Part shown: positions 1 through 5,975 of the stretch, piece by piece
How the letters are laid out: the number at the start of each line of letters is the position of its first letter
How positions within the stretch are numbered: the first letter of the stretch is position 1
Origin: Candidatus Peribacteraceae bacterium
GTDB lineage: Bacteria; Patescibacteriota; Gracilibacteria; Peribacterales; Peribacteraceae
Assembly: GCA_028718905.1 (NCBI GenBank)
Contig: JAQUKV010000001.1
Span: 96,429 to 160,428, forward strand
Direction: 5' to 3'
DNA: 64,000 bases
Position numbers and translations under genes: made by a program
Notes under the pieces: generated by a model
The model's database searches: none
What the model was told of the DNA's origin: nothing
The model's input: the letters and a program-made list of their open reading frames with translations, nothing else

Positions 1-724
1 ACTTCGGCGGTGTCCAGCCGAGTCGCTCGAAGAGCAGCAGGTGCTTGGGGGTGGAGCTCAACCACTCCTCCCCGCGGATCACGAGATCGATCTCCATGAG
101 ATGATCATCCACAACGTGCGCGAGGTGGTAGGTGGGGAACCCGTCGCTTTTGAGCAGTACCTGATCATCCACGGTATGCCCCTGAAATGTGACTTCCCCG
201 CGGATTTTATCCGTGAAAGTGAAGACGCGCTCATGCGGAACGAGCAGGCGGATCACATGGGGGTCGCCGCGCGCAAGCCGCTCCTCCATCTCCTTTTTGG
301 GCAGACGGGTGCAGAGTCGGTCATACATCGGCGCCTGCTTGCGGGCCATCTGACCTTCGCGCATCTGTGTGAGCCGTTCGGCAGTGCAGAAGCAGGCGTA
401 GGCATGGCCGTTCTGTAAGAGTTGCTCCGCGTACTTCTGGTACAGCTCCAGACGCTGCGACTGAATATAAGGACCCTTCGTCCCCTCCTGCGCCATGATG
501 CCTTTGCGCATCATCACGCCTTCATCGGGATCAATACCCGCCCAGTGGAGTGTAGAGAGGATATTTTCCACCGCCCCTTCGACACTGCGGATCTGGTCGG
601 TATCTTCGATGCGCAGCAAAAACCGTCCCTTCGTTTGTCTGGCGATCAGCCAGGCGAAAAGTGCGGTGCGCAATCCTCCCACGTGCAGGAAGCCGGTAGG
701 GGAAGGGGCGAAGCGGGTGCGCAT
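1..724 (-). CDS. gltX: Glutamyl-tRNA synthetase, N-terminal part (gene runs off the window)
   Basis: Charges tRNA-Glu in the cytoplasm. Reading the minus strand from ATG at 724 gives an uninterrupted frame to the window edge (about 241 residues). It opens with the class I signature PSPTGFLHVGG (HIGH-type motif) and continues with LLRIEDTDQIRS and later VIRGEEWLSS, all typical of GluRS/GlnRS catalytic cores. The C-terminal part, including KMSKS and the anticodon-binding domain, lies outside the window. A TATGCT hexamer ends 6 nt before the start codon and no Shine-Dalgarno is seen. Discriminating versus non-discriminating GluRS cannot be judged from this part. Confidence 0.93.
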   Translation of the reverse strand, partial: MRTRFAPSPTGFLHVGGLRTALFAWLIARQTKGRFLLRIEDTDQIRSVEGAVENILSTLHWAGIDPDEGVMMRKGIMAQEGTKGPYIQSQRLELYQKYAEQLLQNGHAYACFCTAERLTQMREGQMARKQAPMYDRLCTRLPKKEMEERLARGDPHVIRLLVPHERVFTFTDKIRGEVTFQGHTVDDQVLLKSDGFPTYHLAHVVDDHLMEIDLVIRGEEWLSSTPKHLLLFERLGWTPPK

Positions 725-730
725 GACGGC

Positions 731-736
731 AGCATA
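731..736 (-). promoter_or_regulatory. -10-like hexamer of gltX
   Basis: TATGCT in TGCTATGCT context (extended -10), 6 nt before the ATG. If used, transcription would begin at or next to the start codon, giving a leaderless mRNA. Confidence 0.45.
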
Positions 737-776
737 GCAAAGAAGCGCTCTCTGTCTCATTATTTCATTCACTTGA

Positions 777-806
777 TCAATTCACCACCTCCACCGTAAA
801 CGTCAC
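777..806 (-). pseudogene. Displaced second copy of the cyclophilin C-terminus
   Basis: On the minus strand this reads VTFTVEVVN then TGA, the same residues that end the cyclophilin gene at 877, but with different synonymous codons (ACG for ACA, GTG for GTT and GTC). It directly follows a palindromic repeat. It has no start of its own and looks like the original or an alternative 3' end of the upstream gene. Confidence 0.7.
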
Positions 807-827
807 CCTTCGGCCATGCTCAGGGTG
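802..827. repeat. Palindromic repeat (CCTTCGG...CTCAGGG family)
   Basis: A short inverted repeat (CACCCT ... AGGGTG) of the family seen around 8730, 10535, 27017, 31470, 40784, 43446 and 55755. It separates the cyclophilin stop codon from the displaced cyclophilin 3' end. Confidence 0.7.
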
Positions 828-876
828 ACTGTAGGTATGAGAAAACAGAGCACTTCACTGGCGTTCCTCTTCGTGT

Positions 877-1569
877 CTAATTGACAACCTCCACTGTAAA
901 CGTCACAGGGTCCACCGGTTTCTCATTCGCCCCGACGGAAACCGTGCTGATGGTGTCCACCACTTCCAAACCTTCCGTGACATGCCCGAACGGCGTGTGC
1001 TTGCCGAGGAGCCACGGTGTTCCGTCCGCACGCGTGATGATGAAAAACTGGCTTCCGTTGGTGTTCGGACCGCGGTTCGCCATGGCGATCACGCCGCGTA
1101 CGAGCGGGATGGGGTTGTTGGTGGTTTCATCATCGAACGTCGGGCCGAAAATACTTTCACCGCCCGTTCCGTTGCCGTTCGGATCGCCTCCCTGAATCAT
1201 AAAATCCTTGATGACCCGATGAAAAGTGAGGCCGTTGTAGTAACCGGTTCGGCCCAAGACGACGAAATTTGTCACGGTCTGGGGAGCGCTGTCGGCATCC
1301 AGCTCCAGAGTGACATCACCCAAGCTGGTGTGCAGAATGACCGTATGCTTGCCCGTGAGAAGTGTGCCGTCAAATCCGGCGGGGGCGGGAGGAGTCACGT
1401 CAGCGGGGGGAGGTGTCTCGGGAGAGGGGTTTTCGGCGGTTGGTTCCGCGGGAGGAGAGGTTTCTGAAGCAGGAGGAGGATTCTGCTCCGTTGGCGGATT
1501 CTGTTGCCCGCACCCGACGAGGAGAGCAAGCGCAAAAAGCGGAATGAGGAAGACGTAGTACTTCTTCAT
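877..1569 (-). CDS. Peptidyl-prolyl cis-trans isomerase, cyclophilin type, lipoprotein
   Basis: Exported proline isomerase, probably lipid-anchored on the outer face of the membrane. The start at 1569 gives MKKYYVFLIPLFALALLVGC, a lipoprotein signal with LVGC lipobox. A Pro/Glu/Thr-rich linker follows (about residues 22-65), then a cyclophilin domain with FHRVIKDFMIQGGDPNG, GSQFFI and LGKHTPFG, including the catalytic Arg of FHRV. The total of 230 residues suits an exported cyclophilin. An ORF extending further upstream overlaps murG and is rejected. The last nine codons are repeated downstream at 777-806 beyond a palindromic repeat. Confidence 0.93.
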   Translation of the reverse strand: MKKYYVFLIPLFALALLVGCGQQNPPTEQNPPPASETSPPAEPTAENPSPETPPPADVTPPAPAGFDGTLLTGKHTVILHTSLGDVTLELDADSAPQTVTNFVVLGRTGYYNGLTFHRVIKDFMIQGGDPNGNGTGGESIFGPTFDDETTNNPIPLVRGVIAMANRGPNTNGSQFFIITRADGTPWLLGKHTPFGHVTEGLEVVDTISTVSVGANEKPVDPVTFTVEVVN

Positions 1570-1603
1570 ATGTGACCGCGGCAGGTTACGCGTCTCCGTA
1601 TGC

Positions 1604-2650
1604 TTAGGCAAGTTGCCGTGCAATGACTGCCGCGATTTGTCGAGTGGCGTCGGGATGGTGCAGTGCGCGGATCGCATTGGCCATAATGCGGCGGGAATCA
1701 GATGCCTCGATGAGATGGCGTACGGTCGGAACCAGCGATGCCGGCAGACGTCCCTGTTCCAGCAGGATGCACCCCCCGGATTGCACCGCGATTTCGGCAT
1801 TCCGGCGCTGGTGATCGTGCGCCACTCCCTCCAACGGCACGAGGATTGCCGGCAGTCCCACTGCCGCCAGCTCCATGAGCGTGGTGGCTCCCGCGCGGCT
1901 GAGCGCGAGATCGGCCGCCGCGAAGAGGTGTGGATACTCGTCCACGGCGAACGGGCATTGCCAGTAGCCGGGAAAGTGACCGGCAACCGTTTCTTTGCCT
2001 CTGCCCGTCAGATGGATGATTTCACAATGTTCGAGCAGTTCCGGCAGATGCCGCGCGATCGCCCGATTCAGTTCCAAAGCACCCTGACTGCCGCCGACGA
2101 CCAGCAGAACAGGGCGGATCCGCGACAGGCCGGTGATGGCGAGCCCTCTCTGACGCGATCCTGCCGTCATATCTTCCCGGATGGGGATGCCCGTGCAGAT
2201 TGCCTTGGGATTTTTCACGCTCCCCGCGAAGCCCGTGCAGATCACGGACGCCCACCGGCCGACGAGCCGGTTGGCCCAGCCGCTTACGGCGTCCGATTCA
2301 TGGAGGATGATGGGAATCCGCATCCGTCGTGCGGCGAGACAGACAGGCACGCTCACGTAGCCGCCCTTGCTGAAAATCACGGTGGGGTTTGTTTCCTGCA
2401 GAAGGCGCCGCGCCGCGTGCACGGCACGCACGAACGCGAACGGAAACCGCCACGAGAGTCTGGGCGCATCGATTGTTGAAACCGGAAAACCCGCCTGCTC
2501 AACGAAGGGCACATCTTCGGGACGCGTGCTCACGATGAAGTGCACGCCGATATCCGGCTTCAGCGCGAGGAGCGCACGGGCCACCGCGATGCCGGGAGCG
2601 ATGTGTCCGATCGATCCTCCGCCGATGAAGAGCACAGATTGGGGGGACAT
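1604..2650 (-). CDS. murG: UDP-GlcNAc:lipid I N-acetylglucosaminyltransferase
   Basis: Makes lipid II on the cytoplasmic face of the membrane for peptidoglycan synthesis. The 348-residue product has the GT28 layout. An N-terminal glycine loop GGGSIGHIAPG (a variant of GGTGGH) is followed by HESDAVSGWANR, then GGSQGALELNR, and the sugar-nucleotide site SRAGATTLMELAAVGLPAILVPL. It lies 36 nt downstream of ftsW in the same direction, the usual dcw-cluster association. A TATGAT hexamer lies about 20 nt before the ATG, so it may also have its own promoter. Confidence 0.95.
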   Translation of the reverse strand: MSPQSVLFIGGGSIGHIAPGIAVARALLALKPDIGVHFIVSTRPEDVPFVEQAGFPVSTIDAPRLSWRFPFAFVRAVHAARRLLQETNPTVIFSKGGYVSVPVCLAARRMRIPIILHESDAVSGWANRLVGRWASVICTGFAGSVKNPKAICTGIPIREDMTAGSRQRGLAITGLSRIRPVLLVVGGSQGALELNRAIARHLPELLEHCEIIHLTGRGKETVAGHFPGYWQCPFAVDEYPHLFAAADLALSRAGATTLMELAAVGLPAILVPLEGVAHDHQRRNAEIAVQSGGCILLEQGRLPASLVPTVRHLIEASDSRRIMANAIRALHHPDATRQIAAVIARQLA

Positions 2651-2686
2651 GGTCTTCGGAGCATTCCATCATACCGTGCGGTTTCT

Positions 2687-3871
2687 TCAGGCGCGCGAGA
2701 AAGAAGCTGTTCTTTTTTCCGTTCTCCGCGCAATGGCCGCCGCCTGTGTGGAATGCATGGAGATATTGAGCAGGACGCCGACAGCCAGAAGCAGGGAAAT
2801 AAGCGAAGATCCTCCGTAACTGATGAATGGCAGCGTGATACCCGTCAGCGGAAACAGCGCGAGGTTGACGGCGATGTTGAGCACCGTCTGGAAGGCGATC
2901 CAGGTGGTGATGCCCGTGGCGACAAGGAATCCGAATCTGTCCGGCGCCTCGCGTGCGATCTTGTACCCGCGCCAGATAAAGATGCCGAACATCACGAGAA
3001 TGATCAGCAGACGGAAGAATCCCAGCTCCTCCGCCATGGCCGCGAAGATCGTGTCGGCCTGCACCTCGGGCAGGTATCCGAATTTCTGCACGGATTTTCC
3101 ATAACCGACTCCGAAAGCGCCTCCGCTGCCGATGGCAATGAGTGCCTGCTTGATCTGAAAGCCGATGGTTTCGGAGATCGCGGGATTCTCGGGCGAGAGA
3201 AACGCGCGGAATCTGTTCCGGATGTAATCCTTCTGCAGGATGATGGGCAGGCCGAGGATGCTGGCCATTGTCCCCCCCAGAATGACGTGTCCGATATTGC
3301 CGCCCGCCACGAAGAACATCACGACTGCGATGCACGAAAGAACGAGGAACGATCCCAGATCGGGCTGTAATGCGACAAGAATAACGCTCAGGCTCAAAAG
3401 CGTTGCGAAAGGAACAAAGCCTTCTTTCCACGTGCTGATGAGCTGCTCACGTTTCTGCAGCCACAGCGCAAGGTAGAAAATCAGAGTGAGCTTGAGGAGC
3501 TCCGACGGCTGCAGTGAAAGAAAGCCGAGCCGCAGCCAGCTCTGCGCCGTGCCGTACTCCGCCCGCAGCCCGGGGAGGAATACGGCAAAGAGCAGCAGGA
3601 GCGTCGCCCCGAACAGCGGAAAGGCCAGTCGCTGCCAGACACGGTACGGAACGAGCATGGTCAGACCCATCGCGCCGAATCCGAAGAACACATGCCGGAA
3701 ACTGCGCCAGAGATAGAAGGAATTGCTCGGTGCATCCCGGAGCCCCTGCGTCACGAGGCGCTGGGTGATCTGATAGCTCTCGAACACGCTCACGCTCGAA
3801 ATCATGGCGAGCCCGAAGAGCGTCAACACGACTGTGATGCCCAGCAGCAGAAAGTCCGTCCGGCGGAACAT
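2687..3871 (-). CDS. ftsW: Lipid II polymerase of the SEDS family (FtsW/RodA)
   Basis: Polytopic membrane glycan polymerase of the SEDS family. The 394-residue product has about ten hydrophobic segments, the SEDS core motif region QPDLGSFLVL (about residues 228-237) with the functional Asp, and the C-terminal block PLTGITLPFISYGGSSL. Adjacency to murG favours FtsW (division) over RodA (elongation). TGCTATGCT, an extended -10-like element, ends 9 nt before the ATG. Confidence 0.93.
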   Translation of the reverse strand: MFRRTDFLLLGITVVLTLFGLAMISSVSVFESYQITQRLVTQGLRDAPSNSFYLWRSFRHVFFGFGAMGLTMLVPYRVWQRLAFPLFGATLLLLFAVFLPGLRAEYGTAQSWLRLGFLSLQPSELLKLTLIFYLALWLQKREQLISTWKEGFVPFATLLSLSVILVALQPDLGSFLVLSCIAVVMFFVAGGNIGHVILGGTMASILGLPIILQKDYIRNRFRAFLSPENPAISETIGFQIKQALIAIGSGGAFGVGYGKSVQKFGYLPEVQADTIFAAMAEELGFFRLLIILVMFGIFIWRGYKIAREAPDRFGFLVATGITTWIAFQTVLNIAVNLALFPLTGITLPFISYGGSSLISLLLAVGVLLNISMHSTQAAAIARRTEKRTASFSRA

Positions 3872-3880
3872 GAGGCGTGC

Positions 3881-3886
3881 AGCATA
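3881..3886 (-). promoter_or_regulatory. -10-like hexamer of ftsW
   Basis: TATGCT with upstream TGC (extended -10), 9 nt before the ATG. No Shine-Dalgarno lies between them. Confidence 0.45.
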
Positions 3887-3945
3887 GCATATTATTCACC
3901 TTTACCTGGCGACATGTGTGGCATCTCTTCGTGAGGTTTCGCCAA

Positions 3946-4133
3946 AGCAATTTCTTTTTCGTCGGGGGCCAGGGCACCTTGTCCGGTTCCCTAGGCCCCC
4001 GACACCCCCGTACCCTCCTGACGGCCACAGCTTAGGTGGGAAACCTACGGGTTTCCCCCCACTTCCGTTCCCCCCTTCCAACCGGTTTTGTGGTTGTAGT
4101 TGTTTTGTGTGTGTTTCTGGATGTGTTTGTTGT
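3946..4133. repeat. Dispersed element: large covarying hairpin plus GT-rich tail
   Basis: This 262-bp gap between ftsW and the glycosyltransferase contains no gene. At 3958-4024 a long hairpin (arms GTCGGGGGCC-AGGG and CCCTAGGCCCCCGAC) has a second copy at 63871-63938 with compensatory arm changes. At 4085-4140 a GT-rich tract follows, similar to tracts at 24295-24320, 27910-27963 and 63035-63095. The glycosyltransferase stop codon lies in this tail. Confidence 0.6.
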
Positions 4134-5048
4134 TTATTTTCTAGCTTTTCGCATTCCCCGGAGCAAGGCGCGGCGGTGCCTGCCGCCTATGGTGGGGGCG
4201 AATGAACGAAGGTGAAGAGCCAGACGCCGGTGCCACGTGAGCTTTCGCCTGAAGAGCGGAGAGAGCGATCCCATGTGCACAAGAGAAGCTCCGAGTGTTT
4301 CCATCCGCGTGAGCGATTGCTCCAGCGTGATGTGGTGATGGTGCAGAGCCTTAGCTTCCGGTTCATACAACAGGGGAATGCCTGCTTTTTTCAGGCGGTC
4401 TCCCCACTCGATATCCTCCCATCCATACAGCGTGATATCTTCGCGGAAACGGAATCGGCGAGCGATTTCCGTCGGGATGCTGATGTTGCTGGTGTAGGTG
4501 TAGTTCTCTTGGATCTTCGTCGGCAGCAGACGGTGCGCGTACTTGCGGATCTGCGGATAGCCGAATTGCCAGCCGCTCTTCTCGAGCCAGCGCATGACGG
4601 GGGTGATTTCCACGACGGGATCCCAGGTTACGAAGCCCAGGATAGCTGCTGCATCCAACCCCCTTTCCCCCGTCCCCTTTCCCCCGGTGGGGGCAAGGGG
4701 AGGCTGCTCTTTTCGTATTCGAGCATGGGCGGCGAGGTGTTTTTCGCAGGCATCGCGTTCCAGCAAAATATCATCACCGATGAAAAGAACAAATGGCGCA
4801 TGCGCGTGTTTCACGCCGAAGTTGCGCGCGACTCCCTGCTGGGATTTGGGAATTTCCAAATAGGTGATAGGGCGTAGGGCGTAGGGCGTAGGTTCCTTGA
4901 ATAGAGTCGCTGTTTCTGGGTCAGGACCGTCGCTCACCACGATCACTTCCAGTTCATCGGCGATGGTCTGCGCCTCGAGACACCGCAGGCAGAGCTTGAG
5001 GATCTGGGGCCGCCGATGGGTTGGGATCACGACGGAGAGAGAGGGCAT
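4134..5048 (-). CDS. Glycosyltransferase family 2
   Basis: Transfers a sugar from a nucleotide donor, probably in cell-surface glycan assembly. The start MPSLSVVIPTHRR at 5048 is the canonical GT2 beginning. Further on, ILLERDACEKH follows a DD motif (FIGDDILL) that fits the metal-binding DxD, and YGWEDIEWGDRL fits the galactosyltransferase-type C-terminal motif. About 304 residues. Residues coded around 4659-4703 (QPPLAPTGGKGTGE) come from a GC-rich palindromic repeat inserted in frame. Four heptad repeats lie 6-40 nt upstream of the start. The neighbour tsaB is divergent. Confidence 0.88.
   Translation of the reverse strand: MPSLSVVIPTHRRPQILKLCLRCLEAQTIADELEVIVVSDGPDPETATLFKEPTPYALRPITYLEIPKSQQGVARNFGVKHAHAPFVLFIGDDILLERDACEKHLAAHARIRKEQPPLAPTGGKGTGERGLDAAAILGFVTWDPVVEITPVMRWLEKSGWQFGYPQIRKYAHRLLPTKIQENYTYTSNISIPTEIARRFRFREDITLYGWEDIEWGDRLKKAGIPLLYEPEAKALHHHHITLEQSLTRMETLGASLVHMGSLSPLFRRKLTWHRRLALHLRSFAPTIGGRHRRALLRGMRKARK
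4659..4703. repeat. Palindromic GC-rich repeat inside the glycosyltransferase ORF
   Basis: C-rich/G-rich inverted repeat (CCCTTTCCCCC ... GGGGGCAAGGGG) that keeps the host reading frame open. It resembles repeats at 5446, 5634, 24065, 24104 and 43771. Confidence 0.65.
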
Positions 5049-5054
5049 AACGAG

Positions 5055-5086
5055 GCAGTACGCAGTATGCAGTACGCAGTATGCAG
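5055..5086. repeat. Heptanucleotide tandem repeat in a divergent intergenic region
   Basis: Four consecutive 7-mers GCAGTAC/GCAGTAT plus a partial fifth, between the divergent glycosyltransferase and tsaB starts. The same array occurs at 28311-28338 between another divergent pair. On the minus strand the units contain CATACT, a -10-like hexamer. Confidence 0.75.
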
Positions 5087-5120
5087 GGAGAATGCTTTTT
5101 TCCTGCGTTTGGAAGTCAAA

Positions 5121-5876
5121 ATGCTGCATACTCTTCCCGTGCATTGTTTTTTTATCGACTTGGCCAGTCACGACGGGCTTCTCGCTTGCGCGGATGATCA
5201 GACAATCATCGCGTCCGAACCGGTCGATCACCGGATCGGCGACCATGAACTGGTTCCGCTCTTCGAAAAAACACTCGATCAGGCAAAATGGAAAGCGGCC
5301 GATCTGACGCACGTCGCTTGCATCATCGGGCCGGGCGGGTTCATGAGTTTGCGTGTCGCCGTGGCGTTCGCCAATACGCTCATCCATCAACTGCGGGTTC
5401 CCGGAGCGGGGGTGCATTTGAGTGACGTGTGTTTTGCGCGCGTAACCTCTCCTCCCCGGCCCCCCTCTCCACTGGAGAGGGGGGAGAAGGGGGGAGAGGT
5501 TGATGCCACAAAAGATTTTCTGTGGCTTCATTCCACGAAGAAGCACGAACTCTTCGTTCGCGGGTTCGGTTCCTTTTCCTCTCTGTGGCCGGAAGCGGCG
5601 CACGTGACGGTGGAGGCATTTATGGAAAAACTTCCTCTCACCCGCCCCTCACCCGCCCCTCGGCTCCGCTCGGGGCACCCTCCCCCGGAGGGGGAGGGAA
5701 AGAGGAATAAAATTCTTTGGACCGGCGAGCTCATTCCCGAACACGAGGCACTGTTCAAGGACAAGGAGCTTCAACCGCTGGCATTGCAGCCTCTCATGGA
5801 TGTTCTGCCCGCCTTCCTCGTCCGGCAGCATTACGAGCAGAAACTGTTGGAGCCGTGGTACGGGCGGGGGTGGTAG
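5121..5876 (+). CDS. tsaB: tRNA threonylcarbamoyladenosine biosynthesis protein TsaB-like
   Basis: Partner of TsaD in making t6A37 of ANN-decoding tRNAs. The identification rests on an N-terminal FFIDLASHDG strand (ASKHA fold) and the TsaB signature IIGPGGFMSLRVAVAFANTL at about residues 73-92. The frame extends upstream, but the first sensible start is ATG at 5121. The protein is 251 residues, longer than usual, because two palindromic repeats lie in frame: 5446-5499 (18 codons exactly) and about 5634-5700. Removing both gives about 210 residues, a normal TsaB length. Confidence 0.85.
   Translation: MLHTLPVHCFFIDLASHDGLLACADDQTIIASEPVDHRIGDHELVPLFEKTLDQAKWKAADLTHVACIIGPGGFMSLRVAVAFANTLIHQLRVPGAGVHLSDVCFARVTSPPRPPSPLERGEKGGEVDATKDFLWLHSTKKHELFVRGFGSFSSLWPEAAHVTVEAFMEKLPLTRPSPAPRLRSGHPPPEGEGKRNKILWTGELIPEHEALFKDKELQPLALQPLMDVLPAFLVRQHYEQKLLEPWYGRGW
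5446..5499. repeat. In-frame palindromic insertion 1 in tsaB
   Basis: A 54-nt near-perfect hairpin with arms CCTCTCC...CCCCCTCTCC and GGAGAGGGGGG...GGAGAGG around ACT. It encodes PPRPPSPLERGEKGGE-like residues. The length is a multiple of three, so the reading frame is preserved. Confidence 0.75.
5634..5700. repeat. In-frame palindromic insertion 2 in tsaB
   Basis: Composite of CCCGCCCCT direct repeats, a CTCGGCTCCGCTCGGGG palindrome and CCCTCCCCC/GGGGGAGGG. It encodes a Pro-rich stretch (TRPSPAPRLRSGHPPPEGEG) and leaves the frame open. Confidence 0.7.
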
Positions 5877-5957
5877 CCCGGCTCCGTCTCGCAGGCACGG
5901 GACTACGCCGAGGCGCAGAAAGCCGTCCTTTCCCTTAGAAGACAGCCGTTCGTCTGC

Positions 5958-5963
5958 TATCCT
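5958..5963 (+). promoter_or_regulatory. -10-like hexamer of secA
   Basis: TATCCT in TGCTATCCT context (extended -10), 12 nt before the secA ATG. Confidence 0.4.
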
Positions 5964-5975
5964 CGGGTCTCGAAC

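Noticed and set aside
5055..5086. Possible CRISPR-like array
   Set aside because: Units are only 7 bp and contiguous with no spacers, and no cas genes are present. A simple tandem repeat.
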